Assembly: GCF_048571125.1 (NCBI RefSeq)
Contig: NZ_CP182343.1
Span: 248,001 to 312,000 of the forward strand
DNA length: 64,000 nt
Direction of reading: 5' to 3'
From: Arcobacter siniprincipis
GTDB lineage: Bacteria; Campylobacterota; Campylobacteria; Campylobacterales; Arcobacteraceae
In this document: piece by piece, positions 34,606 to 42,234 of the stretch
How the letters are laid out: every line of letters begins with the position of its first letter
Numbering within the stretch: position 1 is the stretch's first letter
Translations under genes and position numbers: made by a program
The notes under the pieces: generated by a model
What the model saw: the letters and a program-made list of their open reading frames with translations, nothing else
Databases searched by the model: none
Told to the model about the DNA's origin: nothing

Positions 34606-35591
34606 TTCTTAGTATCGAATCTTCTTGTGATGATAGCTCTATAGCCATAACTGGAATAGATACAAATAGACTTGTTTATCACAAAAAAATATCCCAAGAA
34701 CTTCAACATAGTGTTTATGGTGGAGTTGTACCTGAACTTGCTGCAAGACTTCATGTGGAAGCTTTACCCAAAATACTTGAAGAGTGCAAAGAATATTTCC
34801 CAAAACTAAAAGCAATCGCAGTTACAAATGCCCCAGGACTATCTGTTACACTTATGGAAGGTGTAACTATGGCAAAGGCTTTGGCTATCTCTTTAAATCT
34901 TCCTTTAATAGCTGTAAATCATCTAAAAGGACATATTTATTCACTTTTTATTGAAAAAGATTCAATTTTGCCTTTAACTGTGCTTTTAGTTTCTGGTGGA
35001 CATACGCAAATTATAGAAGTGAACTCTTTAGTTGATATGAAAATCTTAGCTAGTACTATGGATGATAGTTTTGGTGAGAGTTTTGATAAAGTTGCCAAGA
35101 TGTTAGACTTAGGTTATCCAGGTGGTCCTGTTATTCAAGAACTCTCTTTTAATGGAGATGCTCAAAAGTTTGATTTTCCCGTACCTCTTAGACAAAGTCC
35201 TAAAATAGAGTTTTCATATTCAGGTTTAAAAAATGCAGTTAGAGTTGAGATAGAAAAACAAGGAACTTTAAGTGATGAGATAAAAGCAGATATTTGTGCT
35301 TCATTTCAAAAAACAGCAGTTGAACATATCATGCAAAAGTTAAAAAAACTCTTTAAACAAAATGCTCCTAAAAACTTCGCAATAGTAGGAGGAGCAAGTG
35401 CAAATACTTGCTTAAGAGGTGAAGTTGAAAATCTTTGTGGAAAATATGGAACAACTTTGATGTTAAGTGAACTTAAATATTGTAGTGATAATGCAGCTAT
35501 GATAGGAAGAGTCGCAGTTGAGCAATATAAAGTGAGTGATTTTATATCTATAAATGAACTTGATGTTCAAACAAGAGTAAAGGTATTTTAG
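34602..35591 (+). CDS. tsaD: tRNA N6-threonylcarbamoyltransferase TsaD
   Basis: The 329-residue ASKHA-fold enzyme completes the t6A modification at position 37 of ANN-decoding tRNAs, with TsaB and TsaE. The metal-binding H-L-K-G-H motif is near 107-111, E-S-S-C-D-D-S is at the N-terminus, V-S-G-G-H-T is near 132-137, and G-G-A-S-A-N near 265. Translationally coupled to the upstream hydrolase. Confidence 0.96.
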   Translation: MILSIESSCDDSSIAITGIDTNRLVYHKKISQELQHSVYGGVVPELAARLHVEALPKILEECKEYFPKLKAIAVTNAPGLSVTLMEGVTMAKALAISLNLPLIAVNHLKGHIYSLFIEKDSILPLTVLLVSGGHTQIIEVNSLVDMKILASTMDDSFGESFDKVAKMLDLGYPGGPVIQELSFNGDAQKFDFPVPLRQSPKIEFSYSGLKNAVRVEIEKQGTLSDEIKADICASFQKTAVEHIMQKLKKLFKQNAPKNFAIVGGASANTCLRGEVENLCGKYGTTLMLSELKYCSDNAAMIGRVAVEQYKVSDFISINELDVQTRVKVF

Positions 35592-35601
35592 AGGTGACAA
35601 T

Positions 35602-35928
35602 ATGATATTTGAAATGGGTGCAAAATTAGGTGGCGATAGTTTTGATACAAAAAAAGAAGGTAAGAAAAAAAAGCCATCAAATAAAATAGAGCCAAAAAAT
35701 TCTCATCAATTGGTATTTACCTATGAAAAAAGAAAAGGTAAACCAGTTACTTTAGTGGGTAGGTTTTATGTAAGTGAAGATGAGAAAAAAGAGGTACTAA
35801 AACTTCTAAAGAAAAAGCTTGCCTGCGGTGGAGCTATTAAAGAAGAGTGGATAGAGTTACAAGGTGATGTAAAACAAAAAATAATAGAAATCTTATCAAA
35901 AGATGGATGGAAATTTAAAAACAAATAA
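35602..35928 (+). CDS. SUI1/eIF1-like translation factor (YciH family)
   Basis: 108 residues with a basic N-terminal tail and a SUI1 domain (about 35-105) including K-R-K-G-K-P-V-T-L-V-G and K-L-A-C-G-G-A-I-K near 72-80. Bacterial homologues such as YciH are thought to influence start-site fidelity, but their role is not settled. It lies 10 bases after tsaD. Confidence 0.88.
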   Translation: MIFEMGAKLGGDSFDTKKEGKKKKPSNKIEPKNSHQLVFTYEKRKGKPVTLVGRFYVSEDEKKEVLKLLKKKLACGGAIKEEWIELQGDVKQKIIEILSKDGWKFKNK

Positions 35929-35939
35929 AGAAGTATGCC

Positions 35940-37325
35940 ATGAAAAAAGTATTTGATGAAGTTGGAACTTTAGATAAAAGATGTTACGAAGAGTTTGGTT
36001 TAACAGAAGATATACTAATGGAACATGCTGCATCTAGCATGGCAAGATTTTGTGAAGAGAAGTTTGAAGATGAAAGTACTATTTTTGTTGTCTGTGGTCC
36101 TGGAAATAATGGAGCTGATGGGATAGCCTTAGCTAGACTTTTATATAAAAAATTTGATGTAAAGCTTTATCTTCCTTTTGGTGCAAAATCTCAAATGGCA
36201 CAACTACAGCTAAAAAGAGTAAAACTTTTAGGCATAGAAGAGTTAGATTTTGTGTGTAGTTGTGATGTTGTTGTTGATTGTTTATTTGGAAGTGGTTTAA
36301 ATAAAGACTTAGATGAGAACTCAATTGAACTTTTGAAAAGAGTAAATTATCTTGATGCTTATAAAATAGCTTGTGATATTCCAAGTGGAATAAACAGTTT
36401 GGGACAAATAAATAGTGTGGCTTTTAAAGCTGATACAACTATTACTATGGGTGCTTACAAAAAGTCTTTATTTTCTGATATATCTAAAAACTATGTGGGC
36501 GAAATTATTGTCGCTAATTTAGGAGTTCAAAGGGAAGTTTATGAAGCTAAGAGTAATACTTTTTTATTAGAAAAATCTGATATGAAACTTCCTTTTAGAA
36601 AAGATAAAAATTCGCATAAAGGAACTTTTGGTCATGTTGGTATTATCATGGGTGAAAAGTGTGGGGCAGGAAGAATAGCTTGTGATGCTGCTTTTAAATT
36701 TGGCGCTGGTTTAGTAACTGCTGTTTGCCACAAAGAGTTGAACTTGCCATATCATATTATGCAAAGTCATTTTTTACCTGAAAACTGTACAGCAGTAGCT
36801 CTTGGTATGGGACTTGGAAATTATGAAATTGAAGAGATAAGAAGTATTTTAGCTCTTAAAATCCCAAAAGTTATAGATGCTGATTTATTTTATGAAGAGT
36901 TACTTCTTGAGTTTTTAAATAAAGAACTTGTTTTAACTCCACATCCAAAAGAGTTTTGTGCACTTTTAAAACTTTGTAATATTGCTGATATTAGTGTAAA
37001 TACTTTACAACATGATAGATTTAAATATGTAGAGATGTTTACAAAAAAATATGCAAATGTCACTTTACTTTTAAAAGGTGCAAATACGATTATCGCAAAA
37101 GCTGAAAAAAGATATATAAATAATCATGGCACACCAAATTTAAGCAAAGGTGGAAGTGGAGATGCTTTATCTGGACTTATAGTTTCACTTTTAGCACAAG
37201 GTTATAACTCTTTAGATGCAACAATAACTGCATCTTTGGCACATAGTTTTGCAGCAAGTAATTTTGCTAAAAACTCTTATGCCTTAACTCCACAAGATAT
37301 TATCGATGAGGTTACAAAATTATGA
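35940..37325 (+). CDS. nnr: bifunctional NAD(P)H-hydrate epimerase / ADP-dependent dehydratase
   Basis: The 461-residue fusion repairs damaged NAD(P)H. The N-terminal NnrE half has C-G-P-G-N-N-G-A-D-G near 50-59 and the D-I-P-S-G-I-N segment. The C-terminal NnrD half (from about 220) is ribokinase-like with G-T-F-G-H-V-G near 228 and the L-S-K-G-G-S-G-D near 404-411. Both active-site regions look intact. Stop overlaps the cutA start (ATGA). Confidence 0.94.
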   Translation: MKKVFDEVGTLDKRCYEEFGLTEDILMEHAASSMARFCEEKFEDESTIFVVCGPGNNGADGIALARLLYKKFDVKLYLPFGAKSQMAQLQLKRVKLLGIEELDFVCSCDVVVDCLFGSGLNKDLDENSIELLKRVNYLDAYKIACDIPSGINSLGQINSVAFKADTTITMGAYKKSLFSDISKNYVGEIIVANLGVQREVYEAKSNTFLLEKSDMKLPFRKDKNSHKGTFGHVGIIMGEKCGAGRIACDAAFKFGAGLVTAVCHKELNLPYHIMQSHFLPENCTAVALGMGLGNYEIEEIRSILALKIPKVIDADLFYEELLLEFLNKELVLTPHPKEFCALLKLCNIADISVNTLQHDRFKYVEMFTKKYANVTLLLKGANTIIAKAEKRYINNHGTPNLSKGGSGDALSGLIVSLLAQGYNSLDATITASLAHSFAASNFAKNSYALTPQDIIDEVTKL

Positions 37326-37633
37326 AAATGTGTATTATTCAAACAACATGTAAAGATATCCAAGAAGCCAAAACTATAGCAAAAATTTTACTTGATAAAA
37401 AACTTGCAGCTTGTATACAAATAAGTAGTATTGAGTCTTTATATATTTGGAAAGATGAACTTTGTGAGGATAAAGAGAAGCTTCTTTCAATCAAAACTAA
37501 AAAGAAAAACTTTAAAAAAATCCAAAGGGAAATAAAAGAAAATCATAGCTATGATTTGCCTGAAATTATATCTATTGATATAGAAAATGCTAGTAAAGAA
37601 TATAAAAATTTTATAGGTGAAAGCTGTAAATAA
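37322..37633 (+). CDS. cutA: CutA divalent-cation tolerance protein
   Basis: 103 residues, with the CutA1 pattern L-A-A-C-I-Q-I near 30-36, S-L-Y-I-W-K near 42-47 and Y-D-L-P-E-I-I near 79-85. A trimeric small protein linked to metal tolerance, exact role uncertain. Last gene of the tight cluster that starts at cdsA. Confidence 0.93.
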   Translation: MKMCIIQTTCKDIQEAKTIAKILLDKKLAACIQISSIESLYIWKDELCEDKEKLLSIKTKKKNFKKIQREIKENHSYDLPEIISIDIENASKEYKNFIGESCK

Positions 37634-37704
37634 GAAGTGAACTGCTTCACTTTTTAAAGCTTGGAACCGTAAATTATATTGTAAAACAAAATTGAAGGAA
37701 AAAA

Positions 37705-38484
37705 ATGAGTGATATTTTAAAAATTGGTAATTATGAATTTAATAGTAGATTAATAGTAGGAAGTGGTAAATATAAAGATTTTCAAACTACAAAAGATGCA
37801 ACACTAGCAAGTGGAAGTGAACTAATTACTGTGGCTATTAGAAGAGTTAATATTATGAACCCAAATGAAGAGAACTTATTAGATTATTTTAAAGATACAA
37901 ATGTAAAACTTCTACCAAATAGTGCAGGGTGTTTTACAGCAGATGAAGCAATCACAACTTTTAGACTTATGAGAGAAGCTACTGGAATAGACTTGATTAA
38001 ACTTGAAGTTATAGGTGATGCACAAAAAACTCTATATCCAGATGTAATAGAGACAATCAAAGCTTGTGAAATCTTAAAAAAAGAGGGTTTTACAATTATG
38101 GCATATACAAATGATGACCCAATCATTGCAAAAAGATTAGAAGAAGCAGGGGCTGATGCAATTATGCCATTAGCTGCACCCATAGGAAGCGGTCTAGGGA
38201 TTCAAAACAGATATAACATAGCATTTATCAAAGATGCAGTAAAAGTTCCTGTAATCGTTGATGCAGGTGTTGGTTGTGCAAGTGATGCAGCCATAGCTAT
38301 GGAATTAGGAGCTGAAGCTGTTTTAACAAATACTGCAATTGCAGGGGCAAAAGATCCAATAGCAATGGCAGAAGCTATGAAGTATGCAGTACTTGCTGGA
38401 AGAATGGGTTATAAAGCGGGAAGAATCCCTAAAAAACCTTATGCAACAGCTAGTTCACCTATTGATGGATTGATTCAATTTTAG
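37705..38484 (+). CDS. thiG: thiazole synthase ThiG
   Basis: The 259-residue TIM-barrel enzyme forms the thiazole phosphate of thiamine. The Schiff-base lysine lies in L-I-K-L-E-V-I-G-D near 96-104, with G-S-G-K-Y near 20 and the phosphate loop V-D-A-G-V-G near 190-195. Other thi genes (thiS, thiF, thiH) are absent from the window. It has a separate promoter region (72-base gap from cutA) but no recognisable TPP riboswitch. Confidence 0.95.
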   Translation: MSDILKIGNYEFNSRLIVGSGKYKDFQTTKDATLASGSELITVAIRRVNIMNPNEENLLDYFKDTNVKLLPNSAGCFTADEAITTFRLMREATGIDLIKLEVIGDAQKTLYPDVIETIKACEILKKEGFTIMAYTNDDPIIAKRLEEAGADAIMPLAAPIGSGLGIQNRYNIAFIKDAVKVPVIVDAGVGCASDAAIAMELGAEAVLTNTAIAGAKDPIAMAEAMKYAVLAGRMGYKAGRIPKKPYATASSPIDGLIQF

Positions 38485-38506
38485 GGTCTGAAACTAAAAA
38501 TTAGCT

Positions 38507-38540
38507 AAAATTGAGAAATTTGTACACATTTCTCAATTTT
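38507..38540 (+). terminator. terminator of thiG
   Basis: 13-bp perfect stem AAAATTGAGAAAT (38507-38519) with ATTTCTCAATTTT (38528-38540), ending in a T-run. Confidence 0.85.
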
Positions 38541-38544
38541 ACTC

Positions 38545-38573
38545 TTGACAAATGTTTAAAAACTTAATATAAT
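38545..38573 (+). promoter_or_regulatory. consensus sigma70 promoter of the tRNA cluster
   Basis: TTGACA (38545-38550), 17-base spacer, TATAAT (38568-38573). A perfect -35/-10 pair, 32 bases before the first tRNA. This is rare in a genome where most promoters lack a -35 box and fits high stable-RNA expression. Confidence 0.9.
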
Positions 38574-38605
38574 TCCGTCCACTTTTCGAAAGATTAGTGT
38601 TGTTT

Positions 38606-38683
38606 CGGGGCGTAGCGCAGTCTGGTTAGCGCACCTGGTTTGGGACCAGGGGGCCGGAGGTTCGAATCCTCTCGCCCCGACCA
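38606..38683 (+). tRNA. tRNA-Pro(TGG)
   Basis: Cloverleaf with acceptor CGGGGCG/CGCCCCG, anticodon loop TTTGGGA and T-loop TTCGAAT. CCA is encoded. Confidence 0.97.
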
Positions 38684-38694
38684 TTTTTTAAATT

Positions 38695-38772
38695 GGTAGG
38701 TATAGCTCAGTTGGTTAGAGCATCTGGTTGTGGTTCAGAGGGTCGTGGGTTCGAGCCCCATTACTTACCCCA
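38695..38772 (+). tRNA. tRNA-His(GTG)
   Basis: Includes the extra G(-1) opposite C73, anticodon loop TTGTGGT, T-loop TTCGAGC, and encoded CCA. Confidence 0.96.
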
Positions 38773-38787
38773 TTTTTATTTTTAAGT

Positions 38788-38864
<77 letters not shown>

Positions 38865-38926
38865 CTTTTAGATTTTTGTTAAATTAACATAAATCTTTTT
38901 TTTGTCTTATTTAGACGCTTATGTGC

Positions 38927-39011
38927 GCGGATGTGGTGAAATTGGTATACACGCCAGACTTAGGATCTGGTGCCGCAAGGTGTGAAGGTTCAAGTCCTTT
39001 CATCCGCACCA
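38927..39011 (+). tRNA. tRNA-Leu(TAG)
   Basis: Class II tRNA with long variable arm, acceptor GCGGATG/CATCCGC, anticodon loop CTTAGGA, and encoded CCA. Confidence 0.96.
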
Positions 39012-39109
39012 TCTACTTTAAAATAAATTCAATATTTATAAGCTCTTTAATTTTTAAATACTCCCTTGGGACTTTAATCTTAATTTTACTTTATATAATA
39101 TTTACTTAG

Positions 39110-39186
<77 letters not shown>

Positions 39187-39255
39187 AAACAATAATACAA
39201 AGATTTAATACCCTAATTTAGATTTTTAAAATTAAATAAAAAATGAAAGGAATAC

Positions 39256-39396
39256 ATGTCAATAACGAACATAAAATTAACAGATAAAGTTGAAGTTTTT
39301 ATTAGATTAATACAAAATAATGAAAACATAAAAGATGCTTGTAGCAAAGCTGGAATAAAAATATCTACTGCTTCAAAATTAAACCCCTCAAAGTAA
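39256..39396 (+). CDS. 46-residue HTH-like small protein
   Basis: An ATG with AAAGGA 7 bases upstream opens a 46-codon frame in the 315-base gap after tRNA-fMet. The product has a helical N-terminus and an N-I-K-D-A-C-S-K-A-G-I-K-I-S-T-A-S-K-L stretch. That stretch has the spacing of a helix-turn-helix as in small terminase or transposase-type DNA-binding domains. It may be a remnant of a larger mobile gene at the tRNA locus or a genuine small protein. The rest of the gap shows no other gene. Confidence 0.45.
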   Translation: MSITNIKLTDKVEVFIRLIQNNENIKDACSKAGIKISTASKLNPSK

Positions 39397-39501
39397 AAAA
39401 ATACTAATTCAAATGTAAATTAATTATGTACATTGGTTCAATGATAAATAATCATTAAACTAATAGTATTTAATTACTTTGTTAAAAAATAGTAAAATCT
39501 C

Positions 39502-41376
39502 TTATTTTAAAACTTTTTCATCAAGAAATGAATTCTTAGGAAGTGTAATATTATATTCCAACCCTTCATTATTTTTGCAATTAATTTTTCCATTTAATTG
39601 AAAAGAGATAAGAGTTTTAATAAGACTAAATCCAAAACCACTTTCTACTTTATCAATATTTGCACCAATACCATTATCTTTGTAGATAAAATTTATATTT
39701 TTATCATCTTTAGAAAAGCAGATACTAATTTTTGGATTAGCTGTTTGTTTAAAAGCATATTTAACACTATTTAATATTAGCTCATTCATCACAAGCCCTA
39801 TTGGGATTAGACTATTTTGGTTTAATAAGATTTTGTGAATCTTTAAATCATATGAGATATTTAAAGAAGAATAACTATTTTTGATCTCAGATATGATTTT
39901 TTCAATATACTTTTTTAACTCAATTTTATTTGGATTTTCTATTTCTAAGAAATTCTCATATAATATAGATATGGATTTGATTCTTTTTATATTTTCATCC
40001 AAAATATCTTTATCTTTTTCATTAAGCATTTTGTCCTTATCCATATATAATAAGGCACTTATTATTTGCAAATTATTTTTAATTCTATGTGATAACTCTT
40101 TCAATAATACTGTTTTATTTTTTACTTGTATATCTAACTCTTTTGTTCTCTCTTCAACTTTTTTCTCTAAGTTTTTATTTAGTAGAGTTACTTCTTTTTT
40201 AGTATTTTCTAAAATAAGGTTCAAGGAAGTATATCTATATGCTAAAGCAATAGAAAAAAGAATAGAGTCTATACTTACTCCAATATCCACTCCTTTAAAC
40301 AAGTACCAATTATAATCAATCATAGAAGCTGCAATTGAAGCTGTTAAAAAGGCACCAGTACAGCCAAAAATAGTTGCTAAAGTAAAGAATACTGCTTTTT
40401 TATTTCCCTTTAAATAAGAGTAAACTCCTAAAAATAACATATAGATACTAAATAATGGAGTAATACAAGAGGCATAAAAAATAGTATATTTATATCCTAA
40501 AATAGAAGCAAGAATACATATTCCAATATGCCCAATCAAAATATAATTTGTGTAGGAATTTATTTTAGGAAAGTTATCTTTTAACTCTAAAAATGATTTA
40601 GCAAAGAGTAAACTAAAAATCAAGTAGAAAAGGATAGTAAGAGATTGCATCCAGTTTTGAATATTTGGGTAGTCGTAGAATATATATTTAAAAGTATGGC
40701 TATCATAACTTAAACTCATCAAAAGATATGATAATAAATATAAAGAGTAATAAAAATATGGCTTATATCTTGCAATAATAAATATTAAAATATTAAAAAT
40801 AAAAATAGCAAAAACAATACTATAAGTACTTATTACTATCAAATCCATATTCATTATTTTTTTATAAAAGTTCTTTTCACTTAAAATTGAAAAAGGTATT
40901 ATAAAAGGATCTCTTGTTTTTATTTGTAAATATACAGTTGATTTACCTTTAGAGAAGTTATGGGCTTGATTTAGAAGATTAATCTTCATTGATCTCTCTT
41001 TAAAAGGTAATAAGGTACCCAATTTATAAGTTGTCAATCTATTTTGGTTATCATATATATAAATATTAATGGTATCTATCCAAGGTGTATCAAATACAAA
41101 ATATCTTTTTAATTTATTATTTGTTTCATTTAATGCATCGAATTTAAACCAATAAGTAGAGTCAGTAAAAAACCTAAGAAAAACTTCTTTTTCTTGTTTT
41201 GTAAAGCTTTTATTATTTAGCTCTTTTATTTTATTTATAGTATAAGATGAGTCTTTATCTTCAAAATAACTCATCTTTTTACCTTCATAAGTTAAATTTT
41301 TATTTGATAAATCAATTTCTGTTGCAAAAACAGAAGAAAAACTAACAAGTAAAATAATTAAATAGTATATTCTCAA
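39502..41376 (-). CDS. 7TMR-DISM sensor histidine kinase (HisKA_2 type)
   Basis: The 624-residue protein has a signal peptide (about 1-18), a periplasmic 7TMR-DISMED2 beta-rich domain (about 30-175), and seven membrane helices (about 182-385). A coiled coil and a HisKA_2 phospho-acceptor block follow, with H430 in L-S-H-R-I-K-N-N-L-Q. HATPase (N-E-L-I-L-N near 532, D-N-G-I-G near 568, G-F-G-F-S near 580) ends it. Start is TTG at 41376 with AAAGG 7 bases upstream. DISMED2 domains are thought to bind carbohydrates. It diverges from a response regulator located just before tpsA-tpsB. Confidence 0.88.
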   Translation of the reverse strand: MRIYYLIILLVSFSSVFATEIDLSNKNLTYEGKKMSYFEDKDSSYTINKIKELNNKSFTKQEKEVFLRFFTDSTYWFKFDALNETNNKLKRYFVFDTPWIDTINIYIYDNQNRLTTYKLGTLLPFKERSMKINLLNQAHNFSKGKSTVYLQIKTRDPFIIPFSILSEKNFYKKIMNMDLIVISTYSIVFAIFIFNILIFIIARYKPYFYYSLYLLSYLLMSLSYDSHTFKYIFYDYPNIQNWMQSLTILFYLIFSLLFAKSFLELKDNFPKINSYTNYILIGHIGICILASILGYKYTIFYASCITPLFSIYMLFLGVYSYLKGNKKAVFFTLATIFGCTGAFLTASIAASMIDYNWYLFKGVDIGVSIDSILFSIALAYRYTSLNLILENTKKEVTLLNKNLEKKVEERTKELDIQVKNKTVLLKELSHRIKNNLQIISALLYMDKDKMLNEKDKDILDENIKRIKSISILYENFLEIENPNKIELKKYIEKIISEIKNSYSSLNISYDLKIHKILLNQNSLIPIGLVMNELILNSVKYAFKQTANPKISICFSKDDKNINFIYKDNGIGANIDKVESGFGFSLIKTLISFQLNGKINCKNNEGLEYNITLPKNSFLDEKVLK

Positions 41377-41489
41377 AATAAACCTTTCTCGTATTTTATG
41401 TGTAATATAATAATAAAATAAGTATTATACTGTTTTAAGTTATGAATATATATTATAAAAAACAGAAGAATAAAGAAAGAGATTAGCGT

Positions 41490-42155
41490 TTGAATATTAT
41501 TATTTTAGAAGATGAAGCAATTATGATGATGTTTTTAAAAGACTCCTTAGAGAAAAAAGGACATACTGTAAAAGCTACATTTAATAGTTATTTAGGTTTT
41601 TTTGAATTTATTAAAAAAGAAAATATTGATTTAGTTTTTATGGATATTTTAATAAAGGGGTCATTAGATGGCACTCAAATAGCCAAAAGACTAAGAGAAA
41701 TAAACAAAACCATAAAAATTGTATTTATTACTTCATATAAAGATAGTCAAACCTTACAAATGGCAAAACTATCAAAACCCAATGGATATCTTATTAAGCC
41801 CGTATCAAAAGAGGATTTGGAAGCTATCTTGATGGTTTGTGAAACAAATATTGAAGTAGAAGAAAATAATGATTATATAACAATAGCCACTTATAAATAT
41901 CATATAATAAATAAAACAGTAGAAGAGAATAATGAGTTAATAAAACTTACAAAAAATGAATTAAAATGTTTTGAGTTATTACTTCAAAATAAAAACACCT
42001 ATATCTCTCCTGAAATCTTAATAAATCACTTATGGAATGTGGAGGCATCTATAAAATTTAATTCCTTAAGAGAACTTGTATATAGAATAAGAAAAAAACT
42101 ACCAAACTTACATATAGACAATAGTATAAATATAGGCTATATCCTAAAAGATTAA
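41490..42155 (+). CDS. response regulator with winged-helix output
   Basis: The 221-residue regulator starts at TTG 41490. Receiver: acidic E7-D8-E9, D52 in F-M-D-I-L-I-K, and K103-P in the L-I-K-P-V motif. Output: Trans_reg_C-like winged helix (about 135-220, L-T-K-N-E-L-K-C-F-E-L-L). Divergent from the DISM kinase and 79 bases before tpsA, so it is the probable partner of that kinase and the probable regulator of tpsAB. HisKA_2 kinases usually pair with other output types, so the match is by position only. Confidence 0.85.
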   Translation: MNIIILEDEAIMMMFLKDSLEKKGHTVKATFNSYLGFFEFIKKENIDLVFMDILIKGSLDGTQIAKRLREINKTIKIVFITSYKDSQTLQMAKLSKPNGYLIKPVSKEDLEAILMVCETNIEVEENNDYITIATYKYHIINKTVEENNELIKLTKNELKCFELLLQNKNTYISPEILINHLWNVEASIKFNSLRELVYRIRKKLPNLHIDNSINIGYILKD

Positions 42156-42234
42156 TAAAAAAAATTATTTTCTAACGCCATTCTAATTTCCATGTTTTAT
42201 AATTTATGTATAAAAAGATATATAGGAAATAAGA

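Noticed and set aside
37634..37704. TPP riboswitch ahead of thiG
   Set aside because: The 71-base gap is too short and lacks the conserved CTGAGA and ACCTGAT-type elements.
38921..39109. 62-codon + strand frame
   Set aside because: Its first third is the tRNA-Leu gene; the rest is AT-rich spacer before tRNA-fMet.
39881..40315. 144-codon + strand frame
   Set aside because: Antisense to the DISM kinase coding region; Phe/Ser/Leu-rich composition is that of a reverse-strand shadow.
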